The translations under genes were made by a program, and so were the position numbers. Shown here piece by piece: positions 1-6,088 of a DNA stretch of 6,096 bases. Each line of letters opens with the position of its first letter. The first letter of the stretch is position 1. A model generated the notes under the pieces. It saw nothing but the letters and a program-made list of their open reading frames with translations, searched no databases and was not told where the DNA came from. The stretch is from Rhodoferax sp. (GTDB taxonomy: Bacteria; Pseudomonadota; Gammaproteobacteria; Burkholderiales; Burkholderiaceae_C). The stretch is from NCBI GenBank assembly GCA_029946045.1, contig JAQSDS010000101.1, positions 1 to 6,096 on the forward strand, in the 5' to 3' direction.

Positions 1-1
1 A

Positions 2-487
2 AGCCTGCACCCGGACATTCGCCTGAAGTGGCCCAATGACTTGTGGTGGCACGACCGCAAGCTGGCCGGCATCTTGATCGAGACCGCCAACTGGGGCGAG
101 GTCAGCAGCAGCCGTTATGTGGTGATTGGCGTCGGGCTGAACCTGCACACCCCCGAAGCCACCGGCCTGGCCACCGCGCCCGTCGGCCTGCGTGAGTTGC
201 TGCCTGATATCGACGCTGCGCAGGTGCTGTTGCGCATTGCGGCACCGCTGGTGCAGACGGTACAGCGTTTTGAGGCCCATGGTTTTGCGCCGTTTCAACA
301 GGCCTTCAACGCGCGGGACGCGCTGGCGCAGTTGCCGGTGACGCTCAGCGATGGCCTGCAGGGTGTGGCACAGGGCGTGGACGCTGCTGGCGCGCTGCTG
401 CTTGCCAGCGCACAGGGGGTGCAGCGCATCACCAGTGCCGAGGTCAGCGTGCGCGTTCAACCCGGTCCGGGCTATGCGCAGCTTTAA
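2..487 (+). CDS. birA: Biotin--[acetyl-CoA-carboxylase] ligase, C-terminal part (5' end outside window)
   Basis: This enzyme activates biotin with ATP to biotinyl-5'-AMP and transfers it to the lysine of the biotin carboxyl carrier protein of acetyl-CoA carboxylase in the cytoplasm. The frame is open from base 2 with no start of its own, so the N-terminal part lies outside the window; 161 residues are visible. Visible residues 8-13 read LKWPND and are followed by RKLAGILIE. This is the signature of the biotin-protein ligase catalytic domain, with the lysine (bases 26-28) matching the biotin/AMP-contacting lysine of E. coli BirA. IGVGLNL follows as the next conserved strand. The last ~50 residues, around GVAQGVDAAGALLL, fit the small SH3-like BPL C-terminal domain. 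A TTG at base 41 is open but lies inside the catalytic motif and is not a real start. Whether a regulatory N-terminal HTH domain exists cannot be seen. Confidence 0.93.
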   Translation, partial: SLHPDIRLKWPNDLWWHDRKLAGILIETANWGEVSSSRYVVIGVGLNLHTPEATGLATAPVGLRELLPDIDAAQVLLRIAAPLVQTVQRFEAHGFAPFQQAFNARDALAQLPVTLSDGLQGVAQGVDAAGALLLASAQGVQRITSAEVSVRVQPGPGYAQL

Positions 488-499
488 GCCGGAGGCCTG

Positions 500-940
500 A
501 TGTTGCGCGCTTTCGTCTGCTTGTTGCTGTTGCTCAATGTGCTGTACGGGTCGTGGGCGCAAGGCTGGCTACAGCCTTACGGTTTTGGGCCGACGCCACA
601 GCGAGAGCCGCAGCGCCTGACGCAGCAGATCCACCCCGAGGCAATGACGCTGCTGAGTCCGGACGAGGCCAAACGGGAACCGTTACGAGGGCCGTCTGAC
701 AACACGGTGTGTCTGCAAAGCGGAGCCCTGGACGCGGCGCAAGCTGAGGCAGTGCGCAGACTTTTACAAACTTCCTGGCCAGCAGAAAGCTGGTTGCTGA
801 TGGCGCCGGCCGATGGGCAAGACGCGCGCCTGCGCTTGCCCGCCGTGACGGAGGCGCTGCAAGTCCTGTTGCCTGAACTCAGGGCCGCTTTGCCGTCTGG
901 TGCGCTTGAATCCTGTCCCGAGCTTGACTCCAAGCCTTAG
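500..940 (+). CDS. Small membrane-anchored or exported protein, SPOR-like, downstream of birA
   Basis: This is a 146-residue protein of unproven function. The ATG lies 12 nt after the birA stop, with a GGAGG ribosome site at 491-495, so it is probably co-transcribed with birA. Residues 4-20 form a leucine-rich hydrophobic segment (one arginine before it) that could be a membrane anchor or a signal peptide cleaved near SWA-Q (18-21). A proline- and arginine-rich linker follows, with REPQRL and QIHPEAMTLL (about 36-53). A C-terminal segment starts with CLQSGALDAAQAEAVRRLL and SWPAESWLL (about 71-100). This layout matches, from memory, Burkholderiales proteins annotated as SPOR-domain or sporulation-related near birA/coaX, where the C-terminal part is a SPOR-like peptidoglycan-binding fold. 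The domain is weak here and I would not assert peptidoglycan binding. The last codons overlap the convergent kinase gene by four bases. Confidence 0.72.
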   Translation: MLRAFVCLLLLLNVLYGSWAQGWLQPYGFGPTPQREPQRLTQQIHPEAMTLLSPDEAKREPLRGPSDNTVCLQSGALDAAQAEAVRRLLQTSWPAESWLLMAPADGQDARLRLPAVTEALQVLLPELRAALPSGALESCPELDSKP

Positions 941-2388
941 GCAGGGTCGGTGCTCAGGGCGCTGAAGCGGACCACAAAACGGGCGCCAGCAGGTGTGTGG
1001 CCCGGGCGGGTCTCCTCCAGGCTGACACTGGCATGGTGTTGTTGGGCAATTTCCAGAACGATTGGCAGGCCCAGGCCCGAGCCATCGGCCTCGGTTCCCA
1101 GTGCCCGGTAAAAGGGCTGAAAAATCAGCTCGCGCTCGGCTTCTGGAACGCCGGGGCCGGAGTCTTCCACCTGCAACACCAGGGTCTGGCCAAAGGGGTC
1201 GGTGAGCACACGCACCGTGATGACTCCCGGTTTTTGCTGGCTTGACGGGGTGTAGTTGATGGCGTTGTCCACCAGATTGCGCACCATCTCCTTGAGCAGG
1301 GTCGGGTTGCCCAGCACCGTGCAACTGGGCGTGCCCGGCTGGGTGCCTTCGTAGCCCAGATCGATGTGTTTTTCCAGGGCACGGGGCACCGAGTCGCGTA
1401 CCACCGACATGGTCAGTTCGGCCAGATCGCAGACCACGCGCGGCATGGCAGAGCCACTGCTCTCGGCGCGCGCCAGCGATAGCAACTGGTTGACGCTGTG
1501 GGTGGCGCGAATGCTGGCGCGGCTGATCTGGCGCAAATAATGTTTCAGGTCCTCGGCACTGGCGCCTTCGCGTTGCGCGATTTCGGCTTGCATGCGCAGT
1601 CCGGCCAGGGGGGTTTTGAGCTGGTGCGCCGCATCGGCCAGAAAGCGTTTCTGGGTGGCAATCGAGTCGGTCAGTCGCAACAGCAGGTCATTGACAGATT
1701 CGACCAACGGGGCTACCTCCATGGGAACAATCTGGACGTCGATCGGACTCAGGTCGTCGGGCTTGCGGGCTCGGATACGCTCTTCGAGCTGGTGCAGGGG
1801 TCGGATGGCCTGCACCAGCGCCAGCCACACCAGCAGCACGGCCAGAGGCAGAATGAAAAACTGCGGCAGCATCACGCCCTTGACGATTTCGGTGGCCAGC
1901 ACCGAGCGTTTTTCCAGGGTTTCAGCCACCTGCACCAGGGCCGGGTTGGTGCCTGGCAGGGGTAAATCAACCCACATGTACGCAATCTTGACATCAAAAC
2001 CCTTGACCACTTCATCACGAATGCGAACCTTGTCCAGCACGACTTGTTCAATCAGGGGTGGGGTCGGCAAGCCGCGTTCGCCGCTGAGAAATTCGCCGCG
2101 TGGGCCGAGCACCTGGTAGTAAACCGTGTCGGAATCATCGGCGCGCAACAATTCACGTGCCGGTCGCGGCAAGGCAAACTGGGCGCGTTCGTTGTGGATG
2201 GTGATCAGTTGCGCCATCGCCCTGACGTTGTATTCGAGGGCGCGGTCAAAGGGCTTGCCGGCAATGTTCTGCGCCACCAGCCAGGTCACGACCAGGCTCA
2301 ACGGCCACAGCAGCAGCAGTGGCGTGAGCATCCAGTCCAGGATTTCACCAAATAGCGAGCGTTGCTCGCGCTGATTCTGACTCGGCAC
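937..2388 (-). CDS. Two-component sensor histidine kinase, TctE-like (2CSK_N, HAMP, HisKA, HATPase)
   Basis: This is an inner-membrane kinase that senses an extracytoplasmic signal, autophosphorylates on histidine and passes the phosphate to the adjacent response regulator. From the GTG start (bases 2386-2388) it has 483 residues. In order: TM1 about 22-40; a periplasmic 2CSK_N-type domain to ~170, including DDSDTVYYQVLGPRGEFLSGE; TM2 about 174-192; a HAMP linker; an H-box ADAAHQLKTPLAGL with the phospho-accepting His255; an N-box RNLVDNAINYTP with Asn375; a D-box VEDSGPGVP with Asp409; and GSGLGLPIV at 436-444. All catalytic motifs are intact. I chose GTG because an AGG six bases upstream overlaps the regulator's stop; the frame stays open to 2445, but the extra 19 residues lie inside the regulator gene. 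The TctE family often senses tricarboxylates, but no transporter gene is visible, so the ligand is unknown. QseC-like kinases are the alternative. Confidence 0.93.
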   Translation of the reverse strand: MPSQNQREQRSLFGEILDWMLTPLLLLWPLSLVVTWLVAQNIAGKPFDRALEYNVRAMAQLITIHNERAQFALPRPARELLRADDSDTVYYQVLGPRGEFLSGERGLPTPPLIEQVVLDKVRIRDEVVKGFDVKIAYMWVDLPLPGTNPALVQVAETLEKRSVLATEIVKGVMLPQFFILPLAVLLVWLALVQAIRPLHQLEERIRARKPDDLSPIDVQIVPMEVAPLVESVNDLLLRLTDSIATQKRFLADAAHQLKTPLAGLRMQAEIAQREGASAEDLKHYLRQISRASIRATHSVNQLLSLARAESSGSAMPRVVCDLAELTMSVVRDSVPRALEKHIDLGYEGTQPGTPSCTVLGNPTLLKEMVRNLVDNAINYTPSSQQKPGVITVRVLTDPFGQTLVLQVEDSGPGVPEAERELIFQPFYRALGTEADGSGLGLPIVLEIAQQHHASVSLEETRPGHTPAGARFVVRFSALSTDPA

Positions 2389-2395
2389 AAAGGAC

Positions 2396-3070
2396 CTAGC
2401 CGGGGATCTTTTCCAGGCAATAGCCCAGACCACGCACGGTGGCAATGCGAATCGGGCCCTTTTCTATCTTCTTGCGCAAGCGGTGGATGTAAACCTCGAT
2501 GGCGTTGTTGCTCACTTCTTCGCCCCACTCACACAAACGCTCGACCAACTGGTCTTTGCTGACCAGCCTGCCGGCGCGCTGCAGCAGCACTTCCAGCAAA
2601 CCCAGTTCGCGCGCCGAGAGTTCCACCATGACACCGTCGATGCTGGCCACGCGACCGCCCTGGTCATAAATCAGCGGCCCGTGCTTGATGGTGCTGCTGG
2701 CTGCACCCATGCCGCGCCGGCTCAGGGCGCGCACCCGGGCTTCGAGCTCTTGCAGGCTGAACGGCTTGGCCATGTAATCGTCAGCGCCATAGTCCAGCCC
2801 CTTGACGCGTTCTTCGACACTGTCGGCGGCGGTCAGGATCATGACCGGCAGGGAAGAGCCACGGGCGCGCAGGCGTTTGAGCACTTCCAGGCCGTGCATT
2901 TTGGGCAGGCCAAGGTCGAGAATCAGCAGGTCGAACTCGGTATTGGTCATCAGCGCAGCATCGGCCTCGCTGCCAGTGGCCACGTGATCAACGGCGGCTC
3001 CCGAACTGCGCAAAGTGCGTAACAGGCCATCAGCCAGAACCTGGTCGTCTTCGGCTATCAAAATGCGCAT
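2396..3070 (-). CDS. OmpR/PhoB-family response regulator (TctD/QseB-like)
   Basis: This is a cytoplasmic DNA-binding regulator of 224 residues, the usual length for the OmpR family. The receiver domain occupies about 1-115: acidic pair Asp8-Asp9, phospho-acceptor Asp52 in LLILDLGLPKMHG, Thr80 in MILTAAD and Lys102 in MAKPF are all present. After a short linker, the C-terminal winged helix (about 128-222) contains LSARELGLLEVLL, the recognition helix region NNAIEVYIHRLRKKI, and the closing wing IATVRGLGYCL. ATG at 3068-3070 is preferred over the adjacent TTG at 3073 because of the spacing from the AAGGAG site. The kinase GTG follows the TAG stop after 7 nt, implying coupled translation, so the pair is a cognate system. 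TAGAAT at 3133-3138, overlapping the marR stop, is a possible -10 for this pair, but no good -35 accompanies it. Read-through from marR is equally possible. Target genes are unknown. Confidence 0.95.
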   Translation of the reverse strand: MRILIAEDDQVLADGLLRTLRSSGAAVDHVATGSEADAALMTNTEFDLLILDLGLPKMHGLEVLKRLRARGSSLPVMILTAADSVEERVKGLDYGADDYMAKPFSLQELEARVRALSRRGMGAASSTIKHGPLIYDQGGRVASIDGVMVELSARELGLLEVLLQRAGRLVSKDQLVERLCEWGEEVSNNAIEVYIHRLRKKIEKGPIRIATVRGLGYCLEKIPG

Positions 3071-3076
3071 CAAGGT

Positions 3077-3082
3077 CTCCTT
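3077..3082 (-). promoter_or_regulatory. Ribosome binding site of the response regulator
   Basis: On the minus strand AAGGAG lies six bases before the ATG at 3070, a normal spacing. It would be only three bases from the alternative TTG at 3073. It therefore favours the ATG as the start and a protein of 224 rather than 225 residues. Confidence 0.75.
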
Positions 3083-3135
3083 GTGGGGGTCAGTCGGTTG
3101 AAATTCTCACGCTGAATCATCGCTTTTCATGCATT

Positions 3136-3609
3136 CTAGGCGGCATAGGCTTCCAGACCGATGGCCATGACGGTGGCCACCTCGTTGCCCACCGCCTCCT
3201 GCAGTTCGGTTTGTGCTTGCGTGACGGCTTCCTTGAAAGCCTTTAGCCAGCTCAACCCCGCTTCGGTGAACACCACCCGGCACGCGCGTGCATCGCGTAA
3301 ATCTGGCTGGCGTTGCACCAGCCCCCAGGCTTCGCATTGGTCTACCAGCTTGCCCATGGCTTGTTTGCTGACCCCCGCGCGTGCCGCCAGTTCGGTCAGG
3401 CGCGAGCCCGCCAAGCTCAGGTGCTGTGTGATGTGCACGTGCGAGGCGGTCAAATAGCCGCGCGCTGCCAGGTTGGCCAGGGCCAACGGCGTGCTGTCGT
3501 TGCGGGACATCAAGGCCAGCACGCGCGCGTCAAACCGCGCTGATGCCCGAGTCAGCCAATAACCCATGTGGGCCTGGCGCCAAGCGCCCCCGAGTGGCAA
3601 TTCATTCAT
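3136..3609 (-). CDS. MarR-family winged-helix transcriptional regulator
   Basis: This protein of 157 residues is a likely dimeric DNA-binding repressor. An N-terminal helical part (about 10-62, including MGYWLTRASARFDARVLALM) should form the dimer interface. The winged helix-turn-helix follows, with SRLTELAARAGVSKQAMGKLVDQCEAWGLV at about 69-98 and a wing carrying the family pattern DLRDAR (103-108), then VVFTEAGLSWL. The C-terminal helices complete the dimer arm. The chosen ATG (3607-3609) has only a weak upstream ribosome site; TTG at 3627 and an internal ATG at residue 15 are alternatives. The gene is transcribed away from recA and sits upstream of the regulator-kinase pair with a 65-nt gap, so the three could share a transcript. 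A palindrome at its start codon suggests autoregulation. The ligand and targets (efflux, catabolism or stress) cannot be read from the sequence. Confidence 0.88.
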   Translation of the reverse strand: MNELPLGGAWRQAHMGYWLTRASARFDARVLALMSRNDSTPLALANLAARGYLTASHVHITQHLSLAGSRLTELAARAGVSKQAMGKLVDQCEAWGLVQRQPDLRDARACRVVFTEAGLSWLKAFKEAVTQAQTELQEAVGNEVATVMAIGLEAYAA

Positions 3610-3622
3610 TTCTAAATAGTAA
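3609..3622. promoter_or_regulatory. Candidate MarR operator (imperfect palindrome at the marR start)
   Basis: TTTCTAAATAGTAA is a 14-bp imperfect inverted repeat: outer arms 3609-3614 and 3617-3622 match at five of six positions around a central AA. Its position over the marR start codon and leader, and its AT-rich TT-n-CTA..TAG-n-AA form, resemble sites bound by MarR dimers that repress their own gene. The region is AT-rich, so chance is possible. Confidence 0.35.
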
Positions 3623-3638
3623 ACCAAATTGATTAAAA

Positions 3639-3644
3639 ATTATG
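3639..3644 (-). promoter_or_regulatory. Candidate -10 element of marR
   Basis: On the minus strand CATAAT matches five of six bases of the sigma-70 -10 consensus, about 30 bases before the marR ATG. This would place the transcription start just upstream of the candidate operator. No clear -35 stands at 16-18 bases (TTCCTT at 3661-3666 is the nearest), so the call is weak. Confidence 0.25.
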
Positions 3645-3673
3645 AAAACAAAATTCAACAAAGGAATAAACTA

Positions 3674-3689
3674 CTGTTCAAGCATCCAG
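3674..3689. promoter_or_regulatory. Possible degenerate second LexA box
   Basis: CTGTTCAAGCATCCAG fits CTGT-N8-ACAG with one arm mismatch (CCAG instead of ACAG). It ends one base before the perfect-arm box, so the two centres are 17 bp apart. This may be a weak cooperative site or coincidence. Confidence 0.3.
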
Positions 3690-3690
3690 C

Positions 3691-3706
3691 CTGTTGTTAA
3701 AAACAG
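3691..3706. promoter_or_regulatory. LexA (SOS) box controlling recA
   Basis: CTGTTGTTAAAAACAG matches CTGT-N8-ACAG exactly in both arms with an AT-rich centre, the form bound by LexA in beta- and gammaproteobacteria. It lies 55 bases before the recA ATG and 81 bases before the marR ATG on the other strand. LexA bound here should block recA until RecA-stimulated LexA self-cleavage after DNA damage. I could not pick a convincing -35/-10 pair for recA; TTGTTA at 3694-3699 overlaps the box but has no good -10 partner. Confidence 0.85.
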
Positions 3707-3749
3707 AGGATGAAAATCTTGTCAAACACGCACCGATCAATTTCAACCC

Positions 3750-3755
3750 AAGGAG
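3750..3755 (+). promoter_or_regulatory. Ribosome binding site of recA
   Basis: AAGGAG stands six bases before the recA ATG, a strong site with good spacing. It fixes the start at 3762 rather than at earlier in-frame codons. Confidence 0.85.
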
Positions 3756-3761
3756 AAAACC

Positions 3762-4844
3762 ATGGACGCAGCCGTCAAAACACCTACCCCCATCAATCCC
3801 GAAAAAGCCAAAGCCCTGCAAGTGGCGCTGGCCCAGATTGAAAAACAATTTGGCAAAGGCACCATCATGCGCCTGGGTGAAGGTGAAGTGATTGAAGACA
3901 TCCAGGTGGTTTCCACCGGCTCCCTGGGTCTGGACATTGCCCTGGGCGTGGGTGGTTTGCCGCGTGGCCGGGTGGTGGAAATCTACGGCCCGGAATCCAG
4001 CGGCAAAACCACGTTGACCTTGCAAGTGATTGCCGAGATGCAAAAAACCGGCGGCCAGTGCGCATTTGTCGATGCCGAGCACGCCCTTGACATCCAGTAC
4101 GCGCAAAACTTGGGCGTCAATCTGCAAGAGCTGCTGATCAGCCAGCCCGACACCGGCGAGCAGGCGCTGGAAATTGTGGACAGTCTGGTGCGTTCGGGTG
4201 CGGTAGACCTGATCGTGGTGGACTCGGTGGCGGCCCTCACGCCCAAAGCCGAGCTCGAGGGCGAAATGGGTGACAGCCTGCCCGGCCTGCAGGCGAGGTT
4301 GATGAGCCAGGCGCTGCGCAAGCTCACTGCTCACATCAAAAAAACCAACTGCATGGTGATCTTCATCAACCAGATCCGCATGAAAATTGGCGTCATGTTT
4401 GGTTCGCCCGAGACCACCACCGGCGGCAATGCGCTCAAGTTCTACGCGTCGGTGCGGCTCGACATCCGGCGCACCGGCACCATCAAGAAAGGTGACGAAG
4501 CCATTGGCAATGAAACCAAGGTCAAGGTGGTCAAAAACAAGGTGGCGCCTCCGTTTAAAACGGCCGAGTTCGACATCCTGTTCGGCCAGGGCATCAGCCG
4601 CGAAGGCGAGATCATCGACATGGGCGTCACTGCCAACATCCTGGACAAGTCCGGTGCCTGGTACGCCTACAACGGCGAAAAAATTGGACAAGGCCGTGAC
4701 AATGCACGGGAATTCCTGAAAGAAAACCCGAGCCTGTCGCAAGAGATTGAAAACAAGGTGCGCGCCTCCCTGGGCATTCCCTTGCTGGCCGGCACCGAAG
4801 TGGCTGAGGCTACTCCCAAAGCGGCAGGCAAAAAGGCTGTCTAA
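3762..4844 (+). CDS. recA: Recombinase RecA
   Basis: RecA forms ATP-dependent filaments on single-stranded DNA, carries out homologous pairing and strand exchange, and acts as co-protease for LexA cleavage. The protein has 360 residues (E. coli has 353) and starts with an N-terminal helix region for filament packing. Visible motifs are Walker A GPESSGKT at 76-83 (Lys82, Thr83); the catalytic glutamate in DAEHALD (Glu106); Walker B LIVVDS with Asp154; the L1 loop around [10 protein letters not shown] (166-175); and the L2 region [28 protein letters not shown], with Gln204 as ATP sensor. All key residues are present. The C-terminal domain is normal to ~340. The tail, [16 protein letters not shown], is slightly basic, unlike the strongly acidic tail of E. 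coli RecA that restrains its activity. The gene has a LexA box upstream and recX five bases downstream. Confidence 0.99.
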   Translation: MDAAVKTPTPINPEKAKALQVALAQIEKQFGKGTIMRLGEGEVIEDIQVVSTGSLGLDIALGVGGLPRGRVVEIYGPESSGKTTLTLQVIAEMQKTGGQCAFVDAEHALDIQYAQNLGVNLQELLISQPDTGEQALEIVDSLVRSGAVDLIVVDSVAALTPKAELEGEMGDSLPGLQARLMSQALRKLTAHIKKTNCMVIFINQIRMKIGVMFGSPETTTGGNALKFYASVRLDIRRTGTIKKGDEAIGNETKVKVVKNKVAPPFKTAEFDILFGQGISREGEIIDMGVTANILDKSGAWYAYNGEKIGQGRDNAREFLKENPSLSQEIENKVRASLGIPLLAGTEVAEATPKAAGKKAV

Positions 4845-4849
4845 GCGTC

Positions 4850-5299
4850 ATGGCTTTCGAGGCACCCTCGCTCAAAAGTCGCGCCCTGCGCCTGCTCAGT
4901 GGCCGCGAGTATTCGCGTGCCGAACTGCAGCGTAAGTTGCAGCGTTTTGAGGAGGAGCCGGGCAGTCTGGCGCTGGCGCTGGATGACTTGCAGGCCAAGG
5001 ACTTCATCAGCGAACAGCGGGTGGTCGAGTCAGTGGTTCATCGGCGTGCCGCCAAACTCGGCGCGTCGCGCATCAAGCAGGAGTTGCAGGCCAAGGGCCT
5101 GGAGCCGCAAGCCGTGTCAGACGCGGTGGCAGCCTTGCACAGTACCGAACTGGCCCGCGCCCGGGCGGTGTGGCAGAAAAAATTTGACCAAGCCCCTGTA
5201 GATGCGGCTGAGCGCGCCAAACAAATGCGTTTTCTGGCCAGCCGGGGTTTTGGCGGTGACACCATCCATCGGGTGATCTCAGGCGGCGACGACGATTAA
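4850..5299 (+). CDS. recX: Regulatory protein RecX
   Basis: RecX binds RecA filaments and modulates them, generally limiting filament extension and thus strand exchange and SOS signalling. It has 149 residues, the usual size for a three-helix-repeat RecX. Recognisable pieces are ALRLLSGREYSRAELQRKL near the start (12-30), LDDLQAKDFISEQRVVESVVHRRAAKLGASRIKQEL (44-79) and RFLASRGFGGDTIHRVI near the end (127-143). These correspond to the successive helical repeats and the typical closing motif. The ATG follows the recA stop after five bases with no clear ribosome site of its own, so translation is probably coupled to recA and co-induced by DNA damage. The last residues are acidic (GGDDD). It faces argC head to tail-end (convergent) across 64 bases. 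Confidence 0.96.
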   Translation: MAFEAPSLKSRALRLLSGREYSRAELQRKLQRFEEEPGSLALALDDLQAKDFISEQRVVESVVHRRAAKLGASRIKQELQAKGLEPQAVSDAVAALHSTELARARAVWQKKFDQAPVDAAERAKQMRFLASRGFGGDTIHRVISGGDDD

Positions 5300-5330
5300 G
5301 CGTAGGCAGACGCGCCACAGCAAGCTGAGT

Positions 5331-5359
5331 GGGTCTGGGGGTGGGTGCCGATTTCTGGG
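5331..5359 (+). other. G-rich tract between recX and argC
   Basis: The 64-bp gap between the convergent recX and argC genes holds four runs of at least three Gs (5331-5333, 5337-5341, 5343-5345, 5357-5359) separated by 3, 1 and 11 bases. The last loop is longer than in standard G-quadruplex definitions. No hairpin followed by a U-tract is visible in the gap, so no ordinary terminator can be named for either gene. Confidence 0.3.
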
Positions 5360-5363
5360 CGTG

Positions 5364-6080
5364 TTACAGGCCCAGCATTAGCTGCAAGTTTTGCACTGCC
5401 GCGCCGCTGGCGCCTTTGCCCAGGTTGTCCAGCCGCGCCACCAGCACCGCATGGCGGAAGCCATCCCCGGCATCGCGGTTGGCAAAGACCCGCAACTCCA
5501 TTTGGTTGGTGTCGGCCAGTGCCACGGCGTCGAGCTTGTTGTCGGGGCTGGCAGGCAAGACCTTAACCCAGTCGCTGTTGGCGTAATGCCGTGCCAGCGC
5601 CTGTTGCAGGTCGTCCGCGCTGGGCTGGCCCGGCAGCAGGTCCAGGTGCAGCGGTAGTTGTACCAGCATGCCCTGCCTGAAGTTGCCGACCGAGGGCACA
5701 AACAGGGGCCGACGGGTGAGGCCGCTGCAAGCCATGATTTCCGGAATGTGCTTGTGCTTCAAACCCAGGCCATACAACTCAAAGGCCGGTGCCGTGCCCT
5801 GCTCAAAGGCTTCGATCATGGGCCGGCCGCCCCCCGAATAACCGCTGACCGAAGGCAGGCACAGCGGGAAATCGACAGGGATCAACCCGGCATCAATCAA
5901 GGGCCGCAGCAGCGCGATGGCCCCGGTCGCATAACAACCTGGGTTGGCGACCCGGCGCGCGCTCTGGATGGCCTCGCGCTGCCCGGCTGCTAGCTCGGGA
6001 AAGCCATACACCCAGCCGGGTGCGGTGCGGTGCGCGGTGGAGGCGTCTATGATTTTGGGGCCGTCCTGGCCGCTGTTTTT
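5364..6080 (-). CDS. argC: N-acetyl-gamma-glutamyl-phosphate reductase, type 2, N-terminal part missing or broken
   Basis: ArgC reduces N-acetyl-glutamyl-phosphate to the semialdehyde with NADPH, the third step of arginine synthesis. The 238 readable codons contain IIDASTAHR and YGFPEL (residues 10-18 and 25-30 after the stop noted below), the catalytic cysteine in [16 protein letters not shown] (bases 5934-5936), [17 protein letters not shown], the LKHKHIPEI region with the active-site histidine candidates, and [14 protein letters not shown]. These match the shorter type-2 family (roughly 310 residues) better than the common ~345-residue type 1. About 70 N-terminal residues with the dinucleotide-binding motif should lie beyond the window. 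The frame is interrupted by TAA at 6081-6083, although the residues on both sides still look ArgC-like. It may be a pseudogene, or a sequence error at an A7 run. GTG at 6011 is open but lies inside a conserved motif and is not a plausible start. Confidence 0.85.
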   Translation of the reverse strand, partial: KNSGQDGPKIIDASTAHRTAPGWVYGFPELAAGQREAIQSARRVANPGCYATGAIALLRPLIDAGLIPVDFPLCLPSVSGYSGGGRPMIEAFEQGTAPAFELYGLGLKHKHIPEIMACSGLTRRPLFVPSVGNFRQGMLVQLPLHLDLLPGQPSADDLQQALARHYANSDWVKVLPASPDNKLDAVALADTNQMELRVFANRDAGDGFRHAVLVARLDNLGKGASGAAVQNLQLMLGL

Positions 6081-6088
6081 TTACAGCG
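6071..6088. repeat. Perfect 6-bp inverted repeat with T6 loop holding the argC in-frame stop
   Basis: CGCTGT and ACAGCG are perfectly complementary arms around six Ts. On the minus strand the argC frame reads GCG CTG TAA AAA AAC AGC through it, so the TAA lies at the arm-loop junction. The inner CTGT and ACAG arms resemble a LexA box but with a spacer of six, not eight. Confidence 0.6.

Noticed and set aside
764..1324. A 186-residue minus-strand open frame across the SPOR-like and kinase genes
   Set aside because: It overlaps two better-supported genes in other frames and has proline/arginine-rich shadow composition with no domain.
1498..2119. Plus-strand open frames of 155 and 175 residues inside the kinase gene
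   Set aside because: They lie wholly opposite a kinase with all catalytic motifs intact, and neither has a ribosome site or a recognisable domain.
2389..2445. Upstream extension of the kinase to an earlier start at 2445
   Set aside because: The added 19 residues are antiparallel-free shadow of the regulator's C-terminus in another frame; the GTG at 2388 with AGG six bases upstream fits better.
3100..3120. Inverted ATTC...GAAT half-sites in the gap before the response regulator, as an operator
   Set aside because: The arms are only four bases around a seven-base spacer, too short to separate from chance.
3678..4742. A 354-residue open frame antisense to nearly all of recA
   Set aside because: It mirrors recA codon structure, is rich in His, Gly and Gln as expected of an antisense shadow, has no recognisable domain, and runs through the recA leader and LexA box.
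6071..6088. Second SOS box (CTGT...ACAG) in argC
   Set aside because: The spacer is six bases, not eight, and the site lies within coding sequence; the arms are better explained as a hairpin around an A/T run.
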